Positions 1 through 7,632 of a stretch of DNA of 35,712 nucleotides are shown one piece after another. Source of the DNA: an uncultured Paracoccaceae bacterium. GTDB taxonomy: Bacteria; Pseudomonadota; Alphaproteobacteria; Rhodobacterales; Rhodobacteraceae. The position numbers and the translations under genes were made by a program. The DNA lies in contig CAKZTM010000111.1 of assembly GCA_937920555.1 (NCBI GenBank), positions 1-35,712 of the forward strand, read 5' to 3'. Numbering within the stretch: the stretch's first letter is position 1; each line of letters begins with the position of its first letter. The notes under the pieces were generated by a model. It saw only the letters and a program-made list of their open reading frames with translations, was not told where the DNA came from and made no database searches.

Positions 1-873
1 GAGCCGCAAGAGACCGCCCTGCGCTTCGTTCTGGACCATGCCCGCGATCTGACCCCTGAGCCGCCCTCAGACCCCGCCAGAGCCACCGCAGAGGCGCTCA
101 TGGACGCAGGGCTGCGCAAGTCCCTCACCTGCCCTGCCCCGGCCACTTTGGACCGCCGCATCGCCTCCTGGGCGGTCTTCCACCGGATGCGCAACCTTGA
201 AAGCCCGTTCTCTGCGCCACTTCTCATTCAGACCCGCCGCAAAGCCCGCCGCGCCGCCGCCCGCAAACCGGTGAAGAAATCCCAAAACCCAATCACCAAG
301 AAGGTGCTCACCGACCTGACCGCCACCTGCAACGGCACCCTACGCGGCATACGTGACCGCGCCATATTGCTTACCGGCTTTGCCTCCGGGGGCCGCAGAC
401 GCTCCGAGCTGACGGACCTGAACCGCGAGGATATCTCCCTCAAGCGCTTCAACGCCGAGGGCCTGCTTGCACTCACCTTGCTGGAGACCAAGACGACCTC
501 GGCCAACGCACCGCAAAAGCTGGTCCTGAAAGGCACAGCCGCCCGCGCCTTGGTCGCGTGGATTGATGCGGCAAGGATTGAAAGCGGCCCCCTCTTCCGG
601 CCTGTCTCCAAAGGCGACCGCGCGCTCAAGCGCAGGCTGTCGCCCGATGCCATCCGCCAGATCGTCAAATACCGGCTGAAATTGGCGGGCTATGCAGACG
701 ACTTCGCCTCACCCCACGGGTTACGATCGGGCTTCCTGACCGAGGCGGCCCTGCAAGGTGCGCCCATTCAGGCCGCCATGCGGCTTTCCCTGCATCACTC
801 CATGGCCCAAGCCCAAAAGTACTATGATGACGTGGAGATTGAGGATAATCCGGCGACAGATCTGTTGGAGTAA
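1..873 (+). CDS. Tyrosine recombinase (phage-integrase family), 5' end outside window
   Basis: The frame is open from base 1, so the true start lies upstream; 290 codons are visible, ending in TAA at 871-873. An internal ATG at 100 would drop part of the N-terminal DNA-binding domain and is probably not the start. The catalytic set of the family can be read in order: Arg in GGRRRSEL, Lys in LLETKTT, the box HGLRSGF (HxxR), a His in LHHSM and the nucleophilic Tyr in KYYDD. The enzyme should cut and rejoin DNA through a phosphotyrosine link. Next to a parAB centromere, a likely role is resolving plasmid dimers, but an integrase for a mobile segment is also possible. The stop codon lies inside a 16-bp palindrome that is a candidate parS site. 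Family assignment is firm; the role is inferred. Confidence 0.85.
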   Translation, partial: EPQETALRFVLDHARDLTPEPPSDPARATAEALMDAGLRKSLTCPAPATLDRRIASWAVFHRMRNLESPFSAPLLIQTRRKARRAAARKPVKKSQNPITKKVLTDLTATCNGTLRGIRDRAILLTGFASGGRRRSELTDLNREDISLKRFNAEGLLALTLLETKTTSANAPQKLVLKGTAARALVAWIDAARIESGPLFRPVSKGDRALKRRLSPDAIRQIVKYRLKLAGYADDFASPHGLRSGFLTEAALQGAPIQAAMRLSLHHSMAQAQKYYDDVEIEDNPATDLLE

Positions 874-885
874 CCCACGGGTTAC
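870..885. promoter_or_regulatory. Candidate parS palindrome, copy 1
   Basis: GTAACCCACGGGTTAC is a 16-bp inverted repeat, perfect except for the central A/T pair. It overlaps the TAA stop of the recombinase gene and matches a second, perfect copy at 1063-1078 in 15 of 16 positions. Palindromes of this size beside parB are typical ParB-binding sites. Binding by the neighbouring ParB is inferred. Confidence 0.6.
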
Positions 886-928
886 ACAGCGCTTAACGCC
901 CGAAAAGTCCCATCAACACCGAAAATGG

Positions 929-967
929 CATACAAGAGTCATACACATGTCATACATAAATCATACA
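929..967. repeat. Four direct CATACA repeats with an exact 11-bp period
   Basis: CATACA occurs at 929-934, 940-945, 951-956 and 962-967, so every repeat starts 11 bp after the last. Three of the four are TCATACA. A period close to one helical turn would place four protein sites on one face of the DNA, as in plasmid centromeres or operators bound by small regulators. The array lies midway between two parS-like palindromes. A fifth CATACA (1010-1015) sits off-register in the terminator hairpin. The binding protein is unknown. Confidence 0.65.
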
Positions 968-1000
968 GTTTGTGACTCCCGCCAAAGGCCGCCAATCAGC

Positions 1001-1031
1001 AAAAGGGCCCATACATCTTGTGTACGGGCCC
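1001..1031 (-). terminator. Rho-independent terminator of the parAB operon
   Basis: On the minus strand, GGGCCCGTACA pairs with TGTATGGGCCC across the 5-nt loop CAAGA, giving an 11-bp stem with one G-T wobble. It is followed by TTTT (plus-strand AAAA at 1001-1004). It lies about 45 bp beyond the parB stop. The same hairpin could also stop transcripts from the other side, but no T-run follows it on the plus strand. Confidence 0.7.
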
Positions 1032-1062
1032 ATCCAACATGCCAAGCTATAGTTAAAGCTCC

Positions 1063-1078
1063 GTAACCCGCGGGTTAC
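1063..1078. promoter_or_regulatory. Candidate parS palindrome, copy 2 (perfect)
   Basis: GTAACCCGCGGGTTAC is a perfect 16-bp palindrome overlapping the TAA stop codon of parB (1075-1077). With copy 1, it brackets the CATACA array and the terminator in a compact 209-bp segment. The likely function is the ParB loading site of the plasmid. Confidence 0.65.
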
Positions 1079-2133
1079 TCCCCTTGCAATTTCGCCTCGA
1101 AAGCCTCAATCGCCTCCGCCAACCTCTCTTTCGAGACCGCAGTGAAGTCGATCTTGTTCACGATCCGGCACTCACCCTTGCGGGCCGTTACCTTGGTCTT
1201 GCCCACATGAAATTCAAACTTCTCACGCGGCGCAGGCGCCACCACCGGCCCCTTATCTAGCGGCGCCTTGGCGCTTTGAACGAACTCCTCCAGACACGCC
1301 GCCTGCGCCTGCGGCGACCCCACATCGCGCAAAGACGCCTTCAACACCTCAACGTCGCCCTGCCCGGTCTTGAGCACACGCGCCACATCCGCCCCCAGAT
1401 TTCGAGAGATCGACTTGGGAAACTGCACCGCATCCTCAAGCTGCTCCAGCAGAAACACAAACGCGCGAATGTAGGACCGCTTCATCTTGTGGAGCGAGGC
1501 ATAAAGCCGGCCCACCAACTGCTCAGGATCATCCTCGCTGATCCTTGGGTCTTGGGCCGCCGTCAAAGCAACCTGCGCCATCTCCGCAAAAGTCAGGTCT
1601 TCGCGCACCACGTTTTCCTCGACCATATCGATGTAACGGGCGATACGAACCTCCGCCACGTCAGCAATCCGCGCGACAATACTCTTGAAATCAGGGTCGC
1701 CGGTTTCTTCCAAAAGCTGGCTCAAAGCCGTAAATCGCCGCCAGCCCTTTTTGAGTTGATAGCGGCCGTCATCACCCAAATAGACCTCAACCGGCTCCTT
1801 TTGCCCCCGCGCCCGGATCGACGATTTCAGCTCCTCCATCTCATCGGATGAGGCCACGGCCTCCAACTCCAAGCGGTCGCGCGGCAGGTCGTCCGTGTGA
1901 ACCTCTTCCAAACCCAGCGACAGCAAAACCCGGCCATCTGCCTGCGCCTCACGAAACGCCTTTGCCTCAGCGGCATTCTGACGGCGCTGCTCCAACTTGC
2001 TCTCGGTGGTCTCCGTCAGGCTTTCGGCCGCCTCGCGAACCGCCTTTCCCATGGGGCCCGGCGCACGTTCCTTCTTGGATTTCGACAGGCTTGCCTGCAA
2101 AGGCTCAAAGCCGAACTTGTTTCCCTTGGGCAT
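1075..2133 (-). CDS. parB: ParB-type plasmid partitioning protein
   Basis: This 352-residue protein has the two hallmark boxes of the ParB/Spo0J N-terminal domain: GWRRFTAL (the GxRR-type CTPase box) and ENVVREDLTFAEMA (the ENxxRxxL box), followed by a helical region expected to hold the helix-turn-helix and a C-terminal dimerisation part. It should bind parS, spread along the DNA and stimulate the ParA ATPase to move plasmid copies apart. The basic N-terminus (KSKKERAPGPMGKA) fits the ParA-contact segment. Its ATG (2131-2133) shares one base with the parA stop (TAATG), which indicates translational coupling. A terminator and a parS-like palindrome follow directly. Similar proteins accompany DnaA-like replicases on Roseobacter plasmids. 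Confidence 0.92.
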   Translation of the reverse strand: MPKGNKFGFEPLQASLSKSKKERAPGPMGKAVREAAESLTETTESKLEQRRQNAAEAKAFREAQADGRVLLSLGLEEVHTDDLPRDRLELEAVASSDEMEELKSSIRARGQKEPVEVYLGDDGRYQLKKGWRRFTALSQLLEETGDPDFKSIVARIADVAEVRIARYIDMVEENVVREDLTFAEMAQVALTAAQDPRISEDDPEQLVGRLYASLHKMKRSYIRAFVFLLEQLEDAVQFPKSISRNLGADVARVLKTGQGDVEVLKASLRDVGSPQAQAACLEEFVQSAKAPLDKGPVVAPAPREKFEFHVGKTKVTARKGECRIVNKIDFTAVSKERLAEAIEAFEAKLQGE

Positions 2134-3440
2134 TACTTAACCTCCTTGTTGGCGGCATGGGCTTTCCAGGCGCTCAGCATGTGTTCGTGAAACTCGCCGT
2201 AAGCCCGGTCAAAGGACTGCCGCGCGCGCTTCCATGTCTCCCGCGTCATTTGCCGGTAATCCTGTTCATAAACGGACATCTGAAAGCGGCCTGATTGCTC
2301 TACAGCGCGGGTCATCTCGATGGCATTTTGACAAACATCCGCTCCAAAGACGTTGCGGAACGCATCCAGCATCGCCGTATGAAGCGGGTTGTTGTGCTCA
2401 AAACGGGTCATCAAAAGACGTATGTCCAAAAAGGTCTTGGGCAGGGTGATCTTGGCATCCTCCGCCAATTTGGCAAAGCCGCTAGAGATATCCTCCATCG
2501 CATCCCCAAGCTGTCCCAGATAGCTGGTGGTGCTGTCATACTCCCAATAGCCGGGGCCAGACGGTATATAAAGAATGTCCGCCGCAAATGCCGCATTCAG
2601 GGACTGATAGCCAATGGCAGGCGGGCAATCAAAGATAATCAGGTCGTATTGATCGTCTGGCAATTCATCGAGATATCGGGCAACGCAGCCAAAAAAGCTC
2701 CAGGCCTTGTGCAGCGACCGGTACTGGGCCGACGCAAACTCCACAAAGGCCGCATTGGCGCAAGACGGGATGATATCAATTGTGGGCCAGCATGTGGGCT
2801 GAATGAAGTCCTGAAACCGCTGCGCCCCGATGGACTGCACATCCTCCGGCAACTCATCACCGGAAGGGTAGGGGCAGTCATCAGGATCATCATAGGTCTC
2901 TGTAATGCGGTCCGCCTCCCGGCACAGATCGCGGCACATGATCCCCCAGACCGTGTTCCACTCCTTTACCTCCACAAGGCCCATCGAATGGGTCAGGGTC
3001 GCCTGCGGATCAAAATCGATGCACAGCACCCGGTAGCCATCAAGGGCCGCAGCATTGGCCAAATGCTGGGCCACAACCGTCTTGCCCACCCCACCTTTGA
3101 AGTTGGATACGGCCACCCGCATGGCCCGACCTTTGGGACGCTCAGGCAGAAGGGACTTGCCCCGCAACCTGATCCGGCGGCGCAATTCGTTGATCTCCTC
3201 CAAGGCAAACCAGCGCTGGCGACCATCCTCCTCAACTGTGCCTTGGGGCAGGGACGGATCATCTGCCAGCTTCTTGCGCAGGGTATCGGCAGGCACCCCG
3301 AACATGAACTGGCTGATCTCCCAAATGGAAAACGGCCGGAGGGTCTTCACCTCCGACGGAGAGAACGTCGCTTGCCGCACAGCAGTCTGCTGCAAAAGGC
3401 TTCGCTCGTTCATCGCTTGAAGGTCGGAATGGTCGCGCAT
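2133..3440 (-). CDS. parA: ParA-type partitioning ATPase
   Basis: The protein carries the deviant Walker A motif FKGGVGKT, the IDFDPQATLT segment and the Walker B region LIIFDCPPA, all hallmarks of ParA/MinD ATPases. Ahead of them is a MerR-like winged-helix region (FSIWEISQFMFG and following) of the kind that lets plasmid ParA repress its own operon. It should bind the nucleoid in its ATP form and be released by ParB. The start is uncertain. The frame stays open up to an ATG at 3542, but that codon has no ribosome site. The ATG at 3440 has GAGAG seven bases upstream (plus 3448-3452), and the DNA above it is AT-rich and promoter-like, so 3440 is preferred (435 residues versus 469). Transcription diverges from the replicase. 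Confidence 0.92.
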   Translation of the reverse strand: MRDHSDLQAMNERSLLQQTAVRQATFSPSEVKTLRPFSIWEISQFMFGVPADTLRKKLADDPSLPQGTVEEDGRQRWFALEEINELRRRIRLRGKSLLPERPKGRAMRVAVSNFKGGVGKTVVAQHLANAAALDGYRVLCIDFDPQATLTHSMGLVEVKEWNTVWGIMCRDLCREADRITETYDDPDDCPYPSGDELPEDVQSIGAQRFQDFIQPTCWPTIDIIPSCANAAFVEFASAQYRSLHKAWSFFGCVARYLDELPDDQYDLIIFDCPPAIGYQSLNAAFAADILYIPSGPGYWEYDSTTSYLGQLGDAMEDISSGFAKLAEDAKITLPKTFLDIRLLMTRFEHNNPLHTAMLDAFRNVFGADVCQNAIEMTRAVEQSGRFQMSVYEQDYRQMTRETWKRARQSFDRAYGEFHEHMLSAWKAHAANKEVK

Positions 3441-3588
3441 GACAAATCTCTCGCTATCTGTTAGATGTGCCTCAATAACGCGATTTGGATAATATGCAAA
3501 ACGCAAAAACTGAAAAACAGCATTTTGGGGTGATTCTGCCATTTAACGGGATTTGAGGTCCCCACACACGAAACTATAGACGATATAT

Positions 3589-3650
3589 GGTGACACGAAA
3601 GACGAACACTCATAAGTTTTGGTGACACTAACACCCATATACGGTGACAC
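3589..3650 (+). repeat. Three GGTGACAC iterons
   Basis: GGTGACAC occurs in the same orientation at 3589-3596, 3621-3628 and 3643-3650, each with a T/A-rich 5' flank (TATAT, GTTTT, TATAC). Start-to-start spacings are 32 and 22 bp, close to three and two helical turns, so all three sites face the same side. They are probably bound by the adjacent replicase. Confidence 0.65.
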
Positions 3651-3723
3651 CAGATTGTCCCCCTTAACCACTTTAACCTTATTTCTTTGATTTATTGAAT
3701 AAACGGCACATTTTCTGCTTTTT

Positions 3724-3747
3724 CCCGCATTGTTGACAAACAACGGG
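3724..3747 (+). promoter_or_regulatory. Replicase promoter -35 box inside an inverted repeat
   Basis: A perfect TTGACA hexamer (3733-3738) sits inside an imperfect dyad: CCCG and TGTT on the left, AACA and CGGG on the right, centred near 3735. No strong -10 follows; TAGCTA-like bases near 3758 are the best candidate. An operator overlapping the -35 would fit autorepression by the replicase or ParA. Confidence 0.4.
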
Positions 3748-3829
3748 ATTTCATGCCTAGCTACACCCAACAAGAATCGGCCCCAAAAGAGGGCTGAACA
3801 TTGAGGCGCAGTGAAAGCAGGGTTCATTT

Positions 3830-4540
3830 ATGGACGCGAAAAAGTTGGTTGGCCCAAAGGCCGGCTCGCTCAAATATGATCTATTAACAGCGATCAACGT
3901 CGCAGGTCTCCACGGCTCGCCGGGGTTTCAAACCTCCATGACCCGACTGACCGCATTGGTCACTGCCCGCTACAATTGGCGGCTTGATGAACTGTCTGTG
4001 GGTCAGCGCGATATGGCACGTCTGTGGGGGGTCAATGAACGTACAGTGAAACGGGAGATCAAGCGCCTTACCGATGGCGACATTTTGATCTGCAAGCGCC
4101 AAGGCGTGCGGGGCAGGGTCGGGGCCTACCGGTTGAACTACGCTGAGATTTACAGGTGCAGCCGTCCCACATGGGCCATGGTCGGACCGGACTTCGAAGA
4201 ACGCATGTCGGAATTTTTGCCCGATGTCTCAGCCAGCGTGGTGAAGGTCGATTTTGGCAAGCCATCTCCACAGGCCGAAATAGGCTCAGATGACATCAAC
4301 GGCTTTGGGCAGTGGCGCCATGTCTTGCAACATCTCAAAAAGGCAGATGCGTCGCTGTATCAAAATTGGTTTAAAAGCCTGACTATGGTGGAGTTCAGTA
4401 ACGGGTTGTTGCGCGTCAATGCGCCCTCCAAATTCGTAGCCCGCTATATAGAGACGCATTTTTTGCGGCAACTTTCCACCAGTGTGGGCGCGGTCATGGG
4501 GCCGGTAAACCGGATCGAATTCACAACCCCACACGGCTAA
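3830..4540 (+). CDS. DnaA-like plasmid replication initiator
   Basis: This 236-residue protein has a winged-helix part at about residues 52-105 (LSVGQRDMARLWGVNERTVK, then a KR-rich strand) and, after a linker, a C-terminal segment (about 158-232) resembling DnaA domain I: QWRHVLQHL, YQNWFKSLTMVEFSNG and LRVNAPSKFVARYIE. This is the layout of the 'DnaA-like' replicases described on Roseobacter plasmids. They are much shorter than chromosomal DnaA and lack its AAA+ domain. It should bind the iterons just upstream and recruit the replication machinery. It is divergent from parA across the presumed origin. The start ATG is preceded by a modest AGGG site. Plasmid type from memory: DnaA-like group; subgroup not assigned. 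Confidence 0.85.
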   Translation: MDAKKLVGPKAGSLKYDLLTAINVAGLHGSPGFQTSMTRLTALVTARYNWRLDELSVGQRDMARLWGVNERTVKREIKRLTDGDILICKRQGVRGRVGAYRLNYAEIYRCSRPTWAMVGPDFEERMSEFLPDVSASVVKVDFGKPSPQAEIGSDDINGFGQWRHVLQHLKKADASLYQNWFKSLTMVEFSNGLLRVNAPSKFVARYIETHFLRQLSTSVGAVMGPVNRIEFTTPHG

Positions 4541-4669
4541 ATCGCAATCACGGCCAAAAGAAAATCTAAGCAACTGTCGGGGTTGCAACTATTACATCTG
4601 AGCAACGGCTCCAATGAATCACTAAAGAGCGCGTTGCCGCAAAAGCATTGCTAAATTAACCCTCTAACA

Positions 4670-5380
4670 ATGCTTCAGATTCGCCCCGGTCTCATTGGAT
4701 TTTTCTTTCTATTGTGCGCGCCACAGGTGGCGGTGTCACAAGCTGTTCCGCAATCCACAGAGATATCGCCGTCCGGGCAAGAATATTTGCGGGCCATCCG
4801 CGCCCGCGGTGTGCAAAGCGATGTGCGCTATTTTGATCCAACCGCACCGGCCCCTGCGCTGGAGACCCGCGAAACACCGTCGCCGCGCTCAGATACGTCG
4901 GGATCAAGCGGCTTTGGACGGCTTGATGCGCCCGCCACCGTTATCGCTCTGCTGATCTTGGGCGCAGTGTTCGCCACGTTTCTACGTTTTGGCGGCTCCA
5001 GCAGATTGGCCTTGAGCAAAAACATCACCAACGCCGAGCGGCGGGGCAGGGCGGGGTCATCTGACCTTCCACAAGACACGGTAGATACGCCTGATCTTGC
5101 GGCAATCCTCAAAAACCCGGACCGCAAAGCCGCGTTGATCGCTTTGGCTCAATTGCTCATGTCGCGCGGCATTGCGGCGAACGGATTGCTGCTACAGCGC
5201 AGTTGGACCGCCCGCGATGTGTTGCGCCGCATCCCGCAAGACCAAAGCTACCGTCAGGAACTGCAAGAACTGATCTTAATGGGTGAAAGGGTTCACTTTG
5301 GAGATCACCCGGTAAGTGCCGCGGATTTTGATGGGTTCTTGAGCCGCGCCCGGCCGGTTCTAAAGGCGTTGTCGCGGTGA
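4670..5380 (+). CDS. DUF4129-like membrane protein, first gene of the MoxR/DUF58 operon
   Basis: This 236-residue protein has an N-terminal hydrophobic signal or anchor (about 7-24), a Pro/Ser-rich periplasmic linker, one membrane segment at about 88-107 (APATVIALLILGAVFATFL) and a cytosolic C-terminal domain. That domain ends in the DUF4129-type block SWTARDVLRRIP ... ERVHFGDHPVS. The molecular role of the family is unknown. Here, as in many genomes, it heads a cluster with DUF4350, MoxR, DUF58, SpoIIM and RDD proteins. Its TGA overlaps the next GTG start by four bases (GTGA). No ribosome site is visible before the ATG, so a short-leader or leaderless transcript is possible. Confidence 0.7.
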   Translation: MLQIRPGLIGFFFLLCAPQVAVSQAVPQSTEISPSGQEYLRAIRARGVQSDVRYFDPTAPAPALETRETPSPRSDTSGSSGFGRLDAPATVIALLILGAVFATFLRFGGSSRLALSKNITNAERRGRAGSSDLPQDTVDTPDLAAILKNPDRKAALIALAQLLMSRGIAANGLLLQRSWTARDVLRRIPQDQSYRQELQELILMGERVHFGDHPVSAADFDGFLSRARPVLKALSR

Positions 5381-6669
5381 GTGCCGATCTGAAACCGGCC
5401 CGCTTTCGCTTGGATATCTTTTTGATCGGCGGCGCTATAGTTTTGCTGGTCGCGATCTTTTTCTATGTGTCTGGGCAAAGCCAGCAAGTGCTGCGCCATT
5501 CGCCAAGCGGGCTCGATGGTCTGCAAAGGTGGCTGGCAACTGACGGCCATCCGGTACGCAGCTTCACCGGCGGATGGGCCAGTGAGCCTGCCAAGATCGG
5601 CCTGCGCATCCTGCCCATTTACGACAGTGACCTGAATACGGTCCGCGCGGCTCCAACCTCCAAGGAGGAGTTGCTCGCCCAAATGGACGAATATGACGTG
5701 AGTGAGAGTTTGCTGCGCCAAAAAGCTCAGATCGTCCAAACACTGTTGGTCCTGCCCAAATGGCGAAGTGGCATGCGCTTGACCGGACTTGGACACCCGG
5801 CATTACTGATCCCCGAGGGCCGCGCCAGCACAGGTTTGCAGCAGGTTCTTGATGGCCCGAAGCAAAACGTGCGTTATCTGCGTCAGCCTTTTACGGATTT
5901 TCCTGTGACCACAAACGGCCAATCCCGCACGGCCCGGCTTTATGTGGCACAAGTGTTCGACGGGGCAGGGTGCACCCCGCTGATTGGCCGGGTCTCTGAA
6001 ATGGTGCTGGGCCGGTGCAAATTGCCTGATGCCCCAAATGACGAAGTGCTGGTGCTGTCTGACCCGGATCTTTTGAACAATCACGGGCTGCGCCTTGGGG
6101 ATAACGCGCATATCGTAAAGGACATTTTGCTGGATCTGGCCGGCGAGAAGACCGTGATGATCGATTACAGCACTTCAATCTGGCTATTTGAGAATTTTCA
6201 GGGCGAAACCCGCGAGCGCACATGGTCTGATCTGGCCCGGTTTTTCGCCTATCCTTTTTCCGTTCTTTGGGGCAGTGCTGCTTTGTTGATGGTGCTGACG
6301 CTGTGGCGTGCCGGGCTGCGGTTCGGACCTGTCACACAAGCCGCGCGGGGCCTTGGTGCAAGCAAACAGACCGCCAATACCGCGCGGGCGCGCCTGATGC
6401 GTCTGACCGGACAGGATGGTGCCTTGCTGGGCGATTACGCTAAAACCCGGCTGGTGGCTTTTGCCGCCCGTAGCCTTCCTGCCGCGCAGTCAAAAGATGT
6501 GGATGCGGCTTTGGGTTATGCTCGGCGGCGAAATCCGAAACTGGCCCGCAAACTCGAAGACGCGCTTGCCGTGATCGGTGCGCTGCCGCCGCATTTGCCC
6601 GCCTCATCCGCCATTGAACATGTCGATAGATTTGAATTGATACTGGAGCAGTTAGAACATGACACTTGA
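5377..6669 (+). CDS. DUF4350 domain membrane protein
   Basis: This 430-residue protein starts at a GTG that overlaps the previous stop. It has one membrane segment near the N-terminus (about 13-31, [20 protein letters not shown]), a large extracytoplasmic domain with the DUF4350-like opening ([18 protein letters not shown]), and a second membrane segment near 286-306 before a cytosolic tail. DUF4350 resembles a glutamine-amidotransferase-like fold, but no catalytic activity is known. The gene lies between the DUF4129-like and MoxR genes and overlaps moxR by 11 bases, so the products are probably made together and may form one membrane complex with the MoxR ATPase. Confidence 0.7.
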   Translation: MSADLKPARFRLDIFLIGGAIVLLVAIFFYVSGQSQQVLRHSPSGLDGLQRWLATDGHPVRSFTGGWASEPAKIGLRILPIYDSDLNTVRAAPTSKEELLAQMDEYDVSESLLRQKAQIVQTLLVLPKWRSGMRLTGLGHPALLIPEGRASTGLQQVLDGPKQNVRYLRQPFTDFPVTTNGQSRTARLYVAQVFDGAGCTPLIGRVSEMVLGRCKLPDAPNDEVLVLSDPDLLNNHGLRLGDNAHIVKDILLDLAGEKTVMIDYSTSIWLFENFQGETRERTWSDLARFFAYPFSVLWGSAALLMVLTLWRAGLRFGPVTQAARGLGASKQTANTARARLMRLTGQDGALLGDYAKTRLVAFAARSLPAAQSKDVDAALGYARRRNPKLARKLEDALAVIGALPPHLPASSAIEHVDRFELILEQLEHDT

Positions 6670-7615
6670 AAACCTGCATGCCCATGCCAACGCTCTGCGT
6701 TCGGAAATCGCCAAGACGGTACATGGGCAAGACGACGCGATTGACTTGCTGCTGGTGGCGCTGTTTGCCCGTGGGCATGTGTTGCTGGAAGGCCCGCCCG
6801 GCACGGCCAAAACCTTGCTGGCCCGCAGCTTTGCGGGCGCGTTGAACCTGGAGTTCGGGCGCATTCAGTTCACCCCGGATTTGATGCCTGGCGACGTTCT
6901 TGGAACCTCCATCTTCAACTTCCAAACCTCCACTTTCGTGCTCACCAAAGGCCCTGTGTTCAGTCAGGTTTTGCTGGCCGATGAGATCAACCGCGCGCCG
7001 CCAAAGACGCAAGCGGCCCTATTGCAGGCCATGAACGAGCGGGTGGTGACCATTGACGGCGAAGATCATGAGCTTGGCCGCGAATTTATCGTGATCGCCA
7101 CACAAAACCCCATTGAGCAGCAGGGGACCTATCCTTTGCCCGAAGCGCAGTTGGACCGTTTTTTGTTCAAGCTGGTGATCGAGTTTCCATCTGCGGAAAC
7201 GGAACTGGCGATCCTCAAGCATCATGCCGCCGAGCCGCTGGATTTTGGTGCTGCGACGGGACAGGTGAACCAAGTGCTCGATGCGCAGGCACTGGTGGAA
7301 AGCCGCGCGGTGATCGACGGCATCATTATCGATGACGATATTCTGGCCTATATTTTGCGCCTTGTCCGCGCCACGCGTGAAAGTGCTGAGATTTCCTACG
7401 GTGCCTCCACTCGTGCAGCGGACGCGGTCGCATCTGCAACCCGCGCAGCAGCAGCGCTTCAGGGTCGCGATTTTGCGATCCCCGATGATGTGAAACGCCT
7501 GTTTGTGCCGGCCTTGCGTCACCGCATCGTGCTTGGCCCCGGCGCTGAGATCGAGGGCCGCACGTCAGTTCAGGTGCTTGAGAACATCCTCAACCAAATC
7601 GAGGCACCCCGCTGA
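6659..7615 (+). CDS. MoxR-family AAA+ ATPase
   Basis: This 318-residue AAA+ ATPase has Walker A GPPGTAKT (45-52), Walker B LLADEIN (105-111), a sensor-1 region [19 protein letters not shown] and the lid domain, all typical of the MoxR branch. MoxR proteins act as chaperone-like ATPases that mature or activate partner proteins, usually those with von Willebrand A or DUF58 folds encoded next to them. The length is normal for the family. GGAG upstream (about 6645) supports the ATG at 6659, which lies inside the end of the DUF4350 gene. The following DUF58 gene is the obvious partner. Confidence 0.95.
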   Translation: MTLENLHAHANALRSEIAKTVHGQDDAIDLLLVALFARGHVLLEGPPGTAKTLLARSFAGALNLEFGRIQFTPDLMPGDVLGTSIFNFQTSTFVLTKGPVFSQVLLADEINRAPPKTQAALLQAMNERVVTIDGEDHELGREFIVIATQNPIEQQGTYPLPEAQLDRFLFKLVIEFPSAETELAILKHHAAEPLDFGAATGQVNQVLDAQALVESRAVIDGIIIDDDILAYILRLVRATRESAEISYGASTRAADAVASATRAAAALQGRDFAIPDDVKRLFVPALRHRIVLGPGAEIEGRTSVQVLENILNQIEAPR

Positions 7616-7632
7616 TACGCCCCTCACCAAAA

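Larger units (their letters stand above)
3541..3829. other. Plasmid replication origin region (presumed oriV)
   Basis: This intergenic stretch between the divergent parA and replicase genes holds three direct GGTGACAC iterons (3589-3650), an AT-rich stretch from about 3660 to 3725 that could act as the unwinding element, and an inverted repeat over a TTGACA hexamer (3724-3747). The arrangement matches iteron-type origins. The one open frame across it on the minus strand merely translates the iterons and is not considered a gene. Confidence 0.6.

Noticed and set aside
713-725. Third partial copy of the parS-like palindrome (CCCACGGGTTAC)
   Set aside because: It encodes the conserved HGLR box of the recombinase and lacks the left arm, so it is probably chance.
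929-967. CATACA array as a CRISPR
   Set aside because: Repeats are six or seven bases with no spacers of CRISPR length and no cas genes nearby.
2295-3464. 389-codon plus-strand frame opposite parA
   Set aside because: It is the complement of a clear ParA gene and has no recognisable domain.
3543-3827. 94-codon minus-strand frame upstream of parA
   Set aside because: It covers the iterons; its repeated VSPY segments are just the iteron DNA translated. No ribosome site or family match.
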